Under the pieces are notes generated by a model. The model was not told the origin of the DNA. It searched no databases and worked only from the letters and a program-made list of their open reading frames with translations. Positions 22,480 to 34,600 of a stretch of 64,000 bases of DNA are shown piece by piece. This stretch comes from Oidiodendron maius Zn (taxonomy: Eukaryota > Ascomycota > Leotiomycetes > Myxotrichaceae), in contig KN832878.1 in NCBI GenBank assembly GCA_000827325.1, positions 558,001 to 622,000 of the forward strand, read 5' to 3'. Position 1 is the first letter of the stretch. The number at the start of each line of letters is the position of its first letter. The position numbers and the translations under genes are program-made.

Positions 22480-24375
22480 ATGTTGGCACGCGGCATCTCT
22501 AGGCATTGCTTGTTCCGATTTCATATCCACGAGATTCCTATAAGAAGCTATCCAACGATTTCAAACGCAATGGCACCACCTAAGCCTTTGCCTTTCCAGG
22601 ATGATTTCGCTAGTGCGGACTCATACGTCGATTCCTTGCTGCAGTTCTCTGCCACCTCGTCCATATTCCAGACTCTATGTGGCGGGGTCCATATTCTTGA
22701 TTTCTTCATGCGGGAGCAGAGTCTTTACCACACCGTCATCCCTGAAGAATGGCGTGCGTGGCTCATGCGTTGTGAGCCAATGCCGCTCTTGGATTTCCTG
22801 ATGCGTGATGATCTTTCGGTTCCACGAGAGGATAATCCGCCCGAGAGTCTACTCAAGTATATTCGAGATGTCAGGAAGCACTCTTTAAGGAGGAATGTGG
22901 AGAGGAAGAACGCAGTTGATGCGAAGCTACCCAGACATGTCGCTGTGGGGATGATCCCCAAAAAGATCCACGAAGTGGCTAATTTTGCCTCGTATGTCGC
23001 AGGACTTGCTGACTCGGTAGCGGACGTGACGGGGAAGGAGATCACGCATTTCGTTGACTTCGGCAGTGGCCAGAATTATCTGGGACGTACTCTAGCTAGC
23101 CCGCCGTACAATCGACATATTGTTGCGGTGGAGAGCAAGGAGTTGAATATCAGCGGGGCGAAGAGCATGGATGTATTTGCCGGTGTTGCAGAGAGAGAAA
23201 AGGTTATGAGGAATAAGAAGGTCTACAGGGCGACGGTTGAGGCACTCTCAATCAAGGATGAGATGAAGGGCAATGTAAAGAAAAAAGCCGCGATGCCTAA
23301 GAAGGCACCAGATGGCAACATACCGGATCTGAGGCCAAGTAGAGAGCTTGCTACTATCTACACTCCAAGAGATGGAAAGGGGTATATCCAGTACGTCGAG
23401 CACCAAGTCGAAGATGGGGATCTGTCAGACGTTGTTGAGCAGATCGAGCGCGTGAAGATTGCTGCTCCAGCAGGAGAAGTACAAATGATCAGCTCAACAG
23501 ATGTGGAACTCCCTGAAGCCCAACTTCCCCAAGTTATCGACGAGATATCGGCATCAAAGGAAACACGACTAATGGCCATTTCCATCCACTCCTGCGGCAA
23601 CCTGTCGCACCACGGCATCCGCTCCCTCATCCTGAACCCTTCAGTACACGCCATCGCTATCGTGGGCTGCTGCTACAATCTACTTACGGAGCGTCTCGGT
23701 CCACCTACCTTCAAGCACCCTAATCTCCTGCCCAACATGCGTGCGATCAACGCTCCGCGCCTGACTCGCAACGCCAACGCGCGCGATCCTCATGGCTTCC
23801 CTATGAGTGCGCGCCTAGCCGCCAACGAGGGTATCAGGCTGAACATCACTGCACGCATGATGGCCGTACAAGCTCCTCAGAACTGGACGGAGAAGGAGAG
23901 CGACGCATTCTTCACACGACACTACTATCGCGCTCTCTTGCAGAAGATCTTCCTCGACCGCGGTGTGGTGACGAGACAGGGCGAGGCGCATGATGGTAAC
24001 AGAACCGATCCAGTTATCATTGGAAGCTTGCGCAAGAGCTGCTATACCTCCTTCAAGGACTACGTCCGAGGCGCTCTGGAGAAGCTTAGTGCCGACGCAG
24101 AGCGAGGCCCCGCGGTATTGAGCAGGATGGGAGACATCTCGGACGAGGAGATCGAGCACTATGCGGGGAGATACCGAAGACAGAGAAAGGAGCTGAGCAT
24201 CACGTGGAGTCTGATAGCCTTTAGCGCCGTGGTAGTAGAGAGTCTGATTGCTGTTGATCGATGGCTATTCCTGCGAGAGCACGGGGACATCGTGAACGAG
24301 TGCTGGGTGGAACCTGTATTTGATTACGGGCTGAGCCCGAGGAATCTTGTGGTGGTAGGGATCAAGCGCAGTTGA
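22480..24375 (+). CDS. METTL25/RRNAD1-type methyltransferase domain protein
   Basis: An intronless 631-aa protein of the fungal/animal METTL25 (Methyltransf_32) family. Residues 191-207 (FVDFGSGQNYLGRTLAS) are the SAM-binding motif I. MAISIHSCGNLSHHGIRSL and IAIVGCCYNLLTERLG are the other family hallmarks, followed by a C-terminal half ending in DYGLSPRNLVVVGIKR. The first 30 residues are Arg/His-rich without acids up to a glutamate, and a second ATG at 22570 (MAPPKPLPF) begins the conserved part. The longer form could carry a mitochondrial presequence; that is inference. The substrate is not established for fungal members. Confidence 0.88.
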   Translation: MLARGISRHCLFRFHIHEIPIRSYPTISNAMAPPKPLPFQDDFASADSYVDSLLQFSATSSIFQTLCGGVHILDFFMREQSLYHTVIPEEWRAWLMRCEPMPLLDFLMRDDLSVPREDNPPESLLKYIRDVRKHSLRRNVERKNAVDAKLPRHVAVGMIPKKIHEVANFASYVAGLADSVADVTGKEITHFVDFGSGQNYLGRTLASPPYNRHIVAVESKELNISGAKSMDVFAGVAEREKVMRNKKVYRATVEALSIKDEMKGNVKKKAAMPKKAPDGNIPDLRPSRELATIYTPRDGKGYIQYVEHQVEDGDLSDVVEQIERVKIAAPAGEVQMISSTDVELPEAQLPQVIDEISASKETRLMAISIHSCGNLSHHGIRSLILNPSVHAIAIVGCCYNLLTERLGPPTFKHPNLLPNMRAINAPRLTRNANARDPHGFPMSARLAANEGIRLNITARMMAVQAPQNWTEKESDAFFTRHYYRALLQKIFLDRGVVTRQGEAHDGNRTDPVIIGSLRKSCYTSFKDYVRGALEKLSADAERGPAVLSRMGDISDEEIEHYAGRYRRQRKELSITWSLIAFSAVVVESLIAVDRWLFLREHGDIVNECWVEPVFDYGLSPRNLVVVGIKRS

Positions 24376-26220
24376 AGGAAGTATAAAAATAGTCCCTTTA
24401 TCTTGGAGAACGAAGGTACAAAATAGCACTTGACGGTGAAGGACAGCTCTCTTAGTTGTCCCCAAGTATAAGATTGCCTTGTCGGTAGACACTATGTCCC
24501 TCAGATGTTTGCTATTAACTGACCCCCCGGATAGGACGTAATCAGCGATAAGTGAGGGGTTATGGGAAAAGCCAAGACTTTCCAAATTGGCCCCCTAACG
24601 AACTGCCAAAAGGATCAAAGGGGCAACCCCGACCAACAAAGACATTTTCCTGCCAAGCAAGCGGCTACAAACGGATACTACACCGAGGAATATGTTGGCC
24701 ATTGGCCGGCTGAGAAGATGAAGGAGGCAATGAAGTCGAGCTATCATGACAGTGTCAGCCTCAGTTGTTGGTTTTGGGCCAGGAAGGTCTGGATTGAGAT
24801 CATGTGGTATTATCAGGGCCCCAGGGCCAGGGATTTGGCACACCATTGACTTGAGAGTGGCAGAAAGACACAAGGGGAGAGCCCGCTGGACATTTCCTCA
24901 TGTTGGTGAGTGGTCAGGAGCAGTGCCGACCGCGACGCTTCCTCGGAGCTGAACCTTCACTTAATGGTCGCATTGCCACACATGGCTGATCGCCGCTGGC
25001 ATCTCTCCCCTTTGGTCCGAGGTTCTAGAAGGCGCATAGAAGGAGTGAAAACGAGGCCCTACTTCACTCTATCTCTTTGTTGTCAGCATAAGCCTAGGCC
25101 TCTAGGGGATCTGTCGTCAGCGCACTATCTCCGACCTAATCAGGGCATGTACTGTCGTATCCAACTGATATCTCTCTGCGGCACAGGTTTTGCTTGGCAA
25201 CGGTTATTTTCCGTGCTCTCGGCTATCAGATATGACATGAAGATTACAATATCCCATCCAATAAAGGCAAAGACATTTCGAATTATAAAACATATATTCA
25301 TCAGATAAAGGTGTTTTATTCGGCTATTTATCCACTTCTCCCTGGCTCTGATTCCACATCCATACATCCCTTTGCTTGGCACTCGCTCTCTCCTCCGAGC
25401 AGCCAGTGTTGTGTTCGCCCGTCTGCAGTTCGGGTTCCAATTGTTGCGCTGCCAAGTCTTCGACAGATGACAGCGATAGGACTAAGATTAAAAGTGAGGG
25501 AGACGTGCAGCTGCCAAGATCCCCAATGCTGGAAAATGGGTCTGTGTTCCAAAGGACCTCATGCCTTGTGAGGCATCGCCCACGCGCTCTACCCAGCAGC
25601 TAAGGCACAGACATCCATTCTGTGGCCAGTGACAATCTTCTGGGGAAGCAAGGGCTTCCCGTCAAACTGGCACATTTAATACAGCCACCTGCCTAACGAA
25701 GGAAGCGATCGCCGAGGACATAAATGCCAAGAATTCGAGGAAGCTTGAAGGAAAAGTCGCCTCTGGCGCCAAGAGTGTCTGATAAGCCGGCAGAGCCTCT
25801 CATTTGAGGGGAAGCCCGCTGCAGGTTTACGGTATCCTTGTCCTCGTAACCCTCCAAGAGGGCAGTTTGGATATCACAACCTTCGGGGCTACCCGTAAAT
25901 GGTGTATGTACAGCACCATCCCTAGGAGCTGATGTGCGGAGGCACATTTGCCTCCGCTGGAAGGACAAGTTAGGTAGTATTGGGACCATGGAATACCACT
26001 AACGGACCTTCTCCTATGCCGCAGCTTCCATGCGTCTGATCTGAGTGAATATTGTTCACATATATACACGGCCCTGACAGCAACACCGCTCGAGACCATC
26101 TCGAGTTTTGTCCGGGCTATCTCCTCATTCAGGTATCTGGCACTCCTCCATATCTTGAGCAGGTATCCAAATCAGACCCGTTGGAATAGCCACAGTGGTA
26201 CATTTCCCAGTACCGCTACG
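24376..26220. promoter_or_regulatory. Long upstream region of the peptide transporter gene
   Basis: About 1.85 kb without a recognisable gene, ending at the start of PTR2. GATA-factor-type sites (cgataa near 24545, agataa near 25303, tgataa near 25778) are scattered through it, compatible with nitrogen control, but single matches are expected by chance. It contains a 9-bp perfect hairpin, listed separately. Confidence 0.4.
25936..25957. repeat. Perfect 9-bp hairpin in PTR2 upstream region
   Basis: Arms GCGGAGGCA and TGCCTCCGC with a CATT loop. The outer CGG and CCG triplets are inverted, as in Zn2Cys6 factor sites, 264 nt before the PTR2 start. A regulatory role is inference. Confidence 0.65.
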
Positions 26221-28205
26221 ATGGGTTAGTCTAGACGTCCCTTTCCAATCTCAGTGCTATATCCGTTTTAACCTTTCCTAGCACACGAGAACATCACGGC
26301 AGACGCTCAATATGCCCTTGGGCGGGGCAGTGCTGTCATCAGCATTGACAGGGAAGGATCCATGATCCAAGAGTACGAGAAGCAGAACTCAGAGGCCCTT
26401 CCCATGACAACCAATATCCCCACCGAAGAGGAGAAGAAGTTACTGCGCAAGGTACCTGGACAGATACCCATCGTTGCATACTATATTTGCGCCGTCGAGT
26501 TTGCAGAGCGTGCTTCATACTATGGCGTGAGTGGCCTTTTTGGTAACTTCGTGAACCGCAAGCTCCCTGCGAACGGAAATGGATATGGTGCTCCTCCTCG
26601 AGGCACCCAAACCTCTGCTGGTGCGCTCGGAATGGGGTCCGTGATCTCGACTGCAGTCTCCCAATCCTTCTCTATGCTGGCGTATTCTCTTCCAGTCCTT
26701 TTCGGGTGGTTGGCAGATGCTAGAACAGGTCGTTTCAAACTCATCTGCTGGGGTGTCGCAGTTTGTGGTGTTGCTCACGTTATCATGGTTTCTTCCGGCG
26801 CAAAGCATCTCCTCGCAACAGGTCAATCTAAAGGACCATTTTTCCTCAGCGTGTATATTCTATCTATAGGCGCTGGTAAGCCCAACTCTTCATTGTTCAT
26901 TATCACTGATTAACAAACCACTTAGCCATGTTCAAACCCAACATTTCGCCTACTCTTCTTGATCAGGTCAAGGACACAGTGGCTACGACTAAGGTCTTAC
27001 CTAGTGGTGAGAAGGTCATTATTGATCCGGAGGCTACCACTGAGCGAGTCATGCTGTGGTTCTACCTCCTTATTAATATTGGTGCTTTCATGGCTGTGCC
27101 TACTTCGTACGCTGAGAAATACGTCGGATGGTGGCTCGCGTTCCTGCTCCCTCTCATCCTATATATGCCGCTTCCTCCCCTCCTCTGGTATTTGAAGGAC
27201 AGGCTCGTCCTGTATCCTGCCACTGGAAGTAACCTAGGCGATATCTTCAGGGTTCTTGGCATCTGCTTCAGACGCGGCGGCCTGAGGAGGCTCTTCCAAA
27301 GAGGGAAGAGCTTCTTCGACCCTGCCAGGCCCTCCGTTATTGCCCAGAGCAGCCACCCAATCGACGTCCCGTGGAACGACGCCTTTGTCGATGATGTGCG
27401 CCGCACCTTCCAGGCCACCGGGATCTTCGCCTTCTTTCCCCTCCAGAACATTAATGACAACGGCTTGGGACAGGCCGCCAACACCGCTACAAATATGCTT
27501 ACCACCAATGGCGTCCCCAACGACGTTATTAGCAACTTCAACTCCCTCGCCATTATCTTCTTCGCCGTCATCCTGAACTACGGCTTCTATCCTCTCCTGC
27601 GTAGGTGGAATATCCACTACGGTCCCATCGCACGCATAACCACTGGTCTCATCATGGCTGCTGCATCAGGCGCCGGATACGCCCTTATCACTTGGAAGGG
27701 ATACCAAACCTCGCCCTGTCACAACCATGCCACTTCTCTCGACTGTGTCGACGCCGATGGTAATCAGCTTGTCTCCAACATCACCATCTGGTGGATGGCA
27801 ATCCCTTACGGCCTAGGCGGTATCTCCGAGCTCTTCGTCAACGTCCCAGCCTACGGCATCGCCTACGCCCGCGCCCCTCACAACATGAGATCTCTCGTGT
27901 CTGCCCTCAATCTATTCAACAGCGCCATTGCCTATGCCATCGGCCTCGCTGCTTCCGCCGTTATTAAGGACCCGTACCTCACCTGGGACTTCGCTGGGCC
28001 TGCCATTATCGGTCTCGTCGCGGCCCCGATCTTCTGGTGGCTTTTCCACGAGATCGATGCTGAGGATTACCGCCTAAGCCACAACGATACCAATAACCCT
28101 TCTCCGCCGGCTGTTATCACCCCGGCTGAATCCGACCTGGATGAGAAGGCGGTCGTTGAGAAGAGAGTGGCCGCTGAGAAATCCAAGGAAATAGATGAGT
28201 CGTAA
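26221..28205 (+). CDS. POT/PTR2-family di/tripeptide transporter
   Basis: Proton-coupled uptake of short peptides at the plasma membrane. Three exons (26221-26224, 26282-26875, 26926-28205) give 625 aa. I choose the ATG at 26221 because ATGG followed by gttagt joins through a 57-nt intron (ending ttaacctttcctag) to an open frame that runs into the transporter. The internal ATG at 26362 is the alternative start. The family motif ExxER is at residues 74-78 (VEFAERASYYG). About twelve membrane segments are seen, for example VMLWFYLLINIGAFMAV. FKPNISPTLLDQ follows the second intron and is a POT hallmark. A cytosolic insert (about residues 290-330) separates the two halves, and the C-terminus is charged. 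Confidence 0.92.
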
Positions 28206-28636
28206 ACTGCGATACTTCAATGGTTTTGTTTCCCGCCGAATATGGATCTTAATAGTCTGTATGAAGTTTTAATGCCCTATATATGATTAAACAATAGCAT
28301 ATATATATGTTCGCGCACATGTCTTGAGATCAAGGTTAATCGTTACAAGCAATTCAAGAATGTAAGCTATTACTAGAAAGGGAATATTCATGAAAAATTT
28401 GATACAAGTTGTGCAATGCAAATGCATGGAGCCCGGCGATATCCAGCAAGCAAGCAAGACAGGTATAATTGCCCAATGCCCAACACCGTGCTAAGTCAAA
28501 GCCAAATCGTCCGCGCCATGCCCAATTTATTTCCCTCCCATGCCCGATATGAAATAATCCGGACTCCTGTCCGCCACCATCCACTTCTCTATGAATACAC
28601 AAGGCATCCCACTACCCCAAATCCTTTCAATCCATC
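28206..28636. other. Convergent 3' region between PTR2 and TRA1
   Basis: A 431-nt shared 3' flank of convergent genes, with AT-rich atatata runs near 28280-28310. No gene is seen. Confidence 0.5.
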
Positions 28637-31600
28637 TTACAAATACGGCATCCAGAGAGCGTCCGTACTAGCTAGGTTCATTGGGTTGACAGCCTTAGCG
28701 ATAAGATCAATAACGGTCTGGTTTGCAGGAAGTGTACCCGTAGGCGCCTGCGCAAGGCTCAAAGTCCTCCGCACAATGAGCTCACTGTTCGTTTGCACTG
28801 TCTCCCGAAGCTGTCCCTCTACCATCTGAGGCGTCCTATGGCTGCTGGTAAACCAGAATATCATCTCGTCGCGCACGAACAGGCTGAGTTGCTGCTCGAG
28901 TTCGAATTCCGGCTCCGTCAGGCACCGCGCGATTGCCATAATGGCGCAGCTGAAGATGCCTTCCGTGGCGAGTGGGCCCATGAGTGTTTGCAGATTGGGA
29001 GTGAGTCGGAATGGGACTGGCTCTGGGTTGTGAAAGAAGGCTTTCCCTGCAGCCATGCATGACATCAATTCAGAGCCCCAGATGTTTCCTGTGCCCCGAG
29101 CGATGAACATCTTGTGTGGATAACGATTATGCATGTGCAAGATGTACGTCATGAACGTGAGCGCGGCAAATTGGTACGAGAATTGTCTGCGGAAGAGCCA
29201 GAACTCTGAGAAGTTCGGGTAGATCTTTGTGAAGTAGTCTAAGACTAGGTGGTGATTCACCCACTTCTCTTGAATGGCCGTGTACGTCTCCAAGCGCGCC
29301 GTTAGAGACTGCTCTGGTTGCTTCTGCAAATATTGATTAGCTTTTATGAATAGAATCCTAATGTTCTCATCAAGACTTACCTTGCTCTCTACTAGCGCCC
29401 TCAGTTTCTCCATCGTGAACAGAATGGGGTCATCCTTGGACATGCCGGTCTTCCTGCAGTGATCCTCATAAACACCTTGCAGCGTGATATAAGTTGGATC
29501 ATCCTGGACCATGCGGATGTGCGGCGCAAGAGGGATCATCAAGGGTAGATGAAAGTTGAGATTGCGTCGGCGACTCTCTTTGCGTTTGCTGAGGCTGCTA
29601 TTGAAATGCCTGAAAAGCTGCAGGATCCGCTCCTCGCGTCTGCAGTTGCGCGCTGCAGGATGTTGGATAGCGAAGGGATGGACGCTACCATCATGGCCTC
29701 TGATCTTCAATCTGCGGTGACACACGCCTATGCCTCGGACAAGATCAACCTCTGGCATGAACCGATCGATGCGCACGAAATCTTGGTTCTTGTCTTTATG
29801 CTGCAGATACTGCCCTGGGACCTCGACCTCGTCGAACTTCTGGAATCGGAATTCACTCAAGTGACTGGTGTAACTCTCGAGGTGAGCATAGGTCCTGCGG
29901 CGATCAAGTTTTTCCTCAAATTTGTCTCGCCATCTGCGAAGCTTCTGGATATACTCATGCATTGTGGGCTTTTTAAGAACAAAGTCTGCATCGAATTGCT
30001 TGCGGATGTGGGCAGGAAGAATTGTGTCTGCGAATCTGGTGATATTAGCCTCAGTTGCAGATGGCAGCTTGACATCCTGAGCATATGACGTTGGCATGCG
30101 GCCCACGTAGTTGAGTGCATCATTGAGCAGCGCGGTAATAAGGCGATACGCATCCTCGTCTGGCGGGCATTTGAAGTACTTCCCAATCTGATCAACCATA
30201 GACTCCATCGATAGTGCTAGAAGAGGGAATGCAGTCTTCAACACAGCCAGGATCTCCTCGGTGTGCTCCCACGGTGGTTTCTTTTGTGGCAGCTGAGCAG
30301 GAGCCGCTGGCTGCTGGCCATCCGTTCCATTGGTAGCAGTTCCGTTGGTGGCAGTGGCATTAGCACCATCGGAGTTAGGAGCCTTCTCTGTCCCGTTCGT
30401 TGTGCCATTTGTTCCCTCATTGGCTGTGCCATTTGTCTCTCCAGCCTCCGTCTTGACGGTGGCGGGCGCGCCATTTGACTCAGCATTTGCGGTTCCAGGT
30501 CGAGACCCTGCTGCACTGTCCGATCGTTGACCAGATGGTGTCTCCTGGCGTTGAATGATTGGCGAGCTGATCTGCTTCGGAGTTGAACCACCGGCCGATC
30601 CTTGGCCTTGAGGCTGGTTTTGTCCTTGCGCACGAGCTTTCATCCGACGCTCTCTCTCCTCCTTCTGCTCTTGGCTTTTCTTAATTGCCAGCATGTCCTC
30701 ACGGTTCGTTCGGAGTTGAAAGTAAAGTGCCTGGGGATATGACCTTGCGATCTTGGCAAGGATGGCGTGGGCCTTAGGAGCTTCCTTGTGGCCAAGGCCC
30801 GTCAAGAGTTGAGGAATGAATGTGATCCAGTACCACACAGGGGTCTCGCCCTTGTATTCGTCAAATTGAGCGCCCAGAGTGCCTTCAGCATCATCAAGAC
30901 TCAAAAGCCATAGGATTCGAGTAAGCAACTTCCGAGACTTGGCGTTCTTGAAAAGACCAGCAGCTTCGAGATAGCAACTCAAGGCATTCTTCGCATACAC
31001 GTAGTTGGTGGGGTTCTCTTTGAAGAGTCGATCGTTGTAGTATCCCCACTCAGCCCATGCCTTCGGGAGTTTGATATCGAAGAACAGTGCCATGCCATAA
31101 GCCTCGGCAGCATCCTCTCGCTGGCCAAGCTTCTCAAGGAACATGCCTTTGAGCGTGTAAAACTCTGCCTTTTGGTTGGCACCGAAGTAATTGAGGTTGG
31201 TGTTGTTGATGACGTCCAGACCGTTGCTGAGCTCATTGGGATTCTGGTAATGACACTTCGCTTGTTCGCGAAGTTTCAGGAACGCTTCTTGAATTTCGAT
31301 GTTGGGCAGCGTGTATATCCTACTGAGTTGGCTGATACAAACATCCGGTAGCTGATGTTTGCGAGCGACATGCGCAAATCGATTGATAATCCAGGCTGTC
31401 TCGTGATAACCCCGATATGCAAAGGAGGCACCACTGGCATTTTGGCCTTGAGGGGGCAGAAGCTGCAGGTATGTAGTATTGATGAGCCCGAAGATATGCT
31501 GTCTCCAAGTCACCAAGTCTTGCCAAGCAGTGATATCGTCCCATACGTTCGGAAGTCGATCTCGCCAAGTACCCAGAAGCAATTTGAGTTCACCAGACTT

Positions 31601-34600
31601 GACATCAAGATTTCCTTGGTTGGTCTGCGCCAGACTCTGACAAATGACGCTCGCGTCATGAAGCTCAACGAGTTGCTGGAAATTCTGCAACAACGGAATA
31701 TGAGCGTTCGTAATGCGCTTTGGTAGCTGATGCCATTTGCGGATAGAGAGCTGAATTGCCTCGTCGCAGACTTTGCTGAACTCAGGAGGAGTCTCGGTCT
31801 TATTATGTAGCTTGAGAAGCGACATAAAGGCCTGGAAGAACGTACGTCTTGGAGTTGGCGCATCCATGACCCCCTTGATTAGGTTATCCAAGGCATCGCG
31901 GTGCTCAGGGGTTTGCCACATCTCTGTCTGCTTCCATGCGCACTCCAATAGTAGGTCCTGGAAGTTCTCATGCTTTGCAAAGTCCTGGAGGACCTCCCAT
32001 TGCTGGAGCTTCTGTGCACATAAAACCCAGTGGTCTTCCCAAAGCATGTATTCACCCTGCGAGAATGGAATAGCACCAGTGCGCGCCTTTATTTGGGCCA
32101 TTTCGTACATGCTCTGAGCTTTATCCCACATGCCGTTTTGCTCATAGGAGAGGGCAGCATTGGTCTCGACAAATTGACAACGGCGACGCCAAGTCCCATA
32201 GAAGAGATCGTCCTCTTGCAGACCGGCATAGAGTTCCACCAGTGCATCGAGGTTGCTCTCTCGGACGGTTGCACTATCCAGCTCCGGACGAATTGCGGCA
32301 TTCTCCAGTTGGACGAGAGCCGTGTACCAGGCATCGTATGTTTTCGCTTCGAACTTGAGGACGTGAGGCGGGATTTTACATTCCGGCCAAGCTTGGGCTG
32401 TACCATCCAGAAGCGATTGAACAACATTCGGTCTCTTGTCAACTTGACGTGAATGATAATCCTTGGTAAGTAGAGAGACCATTCCACGCTCCAAGTCAGT
32501 GCGTTCATCCCTTGGGGTAGCAGCCCAAAATAATGGAAACAAAGCAACCCAAATCTCATGCGCAGTGTTCGAGTCAAGATGTTGTAACTGGCTAAGAGGC
32601 TCGATAATATCGCGAACCTTGAGATCACCAAGCTCGGTCACAAAGCGCTTGTGGGATGCCATGAGGCTTTCGTACTTGTTGTCCACCATCAATGATGGAG
32701 TCCGGGTATCTTTAGAATACGTCTCAAAAAGTGTCGATGCCGGCATCATCCTGATATCTTCTTGATGTAGCTGGAGCGAACTATTCGTGTCCACAGAGCC
32801 AAATAGCAATTGAGAGGCTTGCGCGAGCCAGTATGAATCGGCCAGGGTGTCCCAGTTCTGTGCACAAATCACATATGAGAGTCGGGCACTGGCTGTCTTT
32901 GACTGACTCCTGTCAAATATTGTCATGAACCGGTTGCGCATATCGACATCATGAGCTCTCGTGCCAATCAAGAACGCATGCTCCATCCGAACAGTGAGTT
33001 CAGTTCTCGTGATCTTTGGGTCTTCATATATCCTAATAACGAGCTCCAGGAATTTCATCAACAATGTCTGATCAGTCCTAGTTTCAAAGGTGAGCATCTT
33101 GTGCAAGACGGCAGTCTTCTCCTTGAGCGTAGGCCAGGATCCCTCTGACCTAAAGACCCAGGACTCCACCATGTCGAGGATCTTCAAACATAACGGATTG
33201 CTCAGAGACTTCTCAACCAGAGTTGCCAGGACACTGAGGAATGGGCGCCGATTATCACCAAGTGTGTCCATCCGCATGGCGATAATGTCAATGGCCTTGA
33301 GCATAAGGTTAGTCTGGATCTCAAGGTCATACGGATTCATGATATTGGCGTTCTCAGTCTCGCCAGGTCGAATGGGAGCGGGTATTCCGGATTGTCCAAT
33401 GACCGCATTATAATGAGCAACATGCTCCCGAGCTAACTTCGATTGCAAGGCCTTCATGACCTGGGTGATATGCTGGTCCATTTCTGAAGGCTTCCGCTGT
33501 GCCAAGCTCCACAACGCGTTTATGCCACATATATAGTTATTAGCAGACAGAGTCTCAGTTGCAACTGTCGAGAGGAAGGTGATGATTTCTGACGTCGAGA
33601 CTTCCGCCTCTCCTTCAGCGTCAGCATCTTCCATGGGAACGTCATCGGGGACGGCATCCAGGATGCGCTGCAGAAGAGGCTTCAACTTGCGGCCCTCATC
33701 GATCTTTTCATCCGCTAAGTGCAAGCAATCTTGGATCTCCGGGTTGTCAGCCCTCACTGGCTTTTCAAGGATCTTTTGGATGTTGGCCATGTTTTTCAAA
33801 ATCCACGCGTCCGGCTTCACATTGACAATGATGCGCACGATCTGCAGCGTGTTGATCATATTGGTGATGAATTTCTCGTCTGGCTTGTCCTTGTCAGAGT
33901 GCTCGCTCGCCAGCGCCGCAACGGTCTTATCGCTAGCCAGAACCGTGTCAGTTACATTTGGAAAGAGGTCAACGTCGAGATCACCCCAATACTGGGGTTG
34001 GAGGAGATTATAGAATAACGACATCGCCTTCTTGCACATATCTGCAGTTAGTGTTGGAGGCACTGGGCCATGAGATGTTGGGACTGGTGGCGGCTTTGCT
34101 GAAGGGAGCGGGAAGCGTTCATTGAGCGACGCAATGAATTCCACGAGATATTTTATCATCTTGGCCCGTGCCACAGGAGGAATCAGATATTCCGGTCTAT
34201 CCGCAGGTACTGGTGCAGATGCAGCGGACCCTGGCTTGGACGGGGACGGGGACGGCGTCTGCTGCTCATTCAGCACATCCAATTTCCTCTTCTTCGCATT
34301 TGGAGACTCAGAAGGTTCGCGAATTAAGTTGACTTCTTTGCCCTCCACTCGTCTTTCCTCCCATTGCCAAATGAGTGTCATCAAATGCAAGACCAGCTTC
34401 TTGCTTTCATTTGACGGGTTGGGCGGCTGTGCAATCTTGCGCAGAGAACCGATGATAATTGGGATGAACTTGTCCCGAGAGTCGTAGAAGAGGTCAGGGT
34501 GCCTGACAAGGAAGTGGAAAATGCTCGTCAATTGCTGAACATTCTGGCTCTCCTCGGAGAGGATCCGCCGAGGTGCAGCAGCCCAGATAGGATTGCGATC

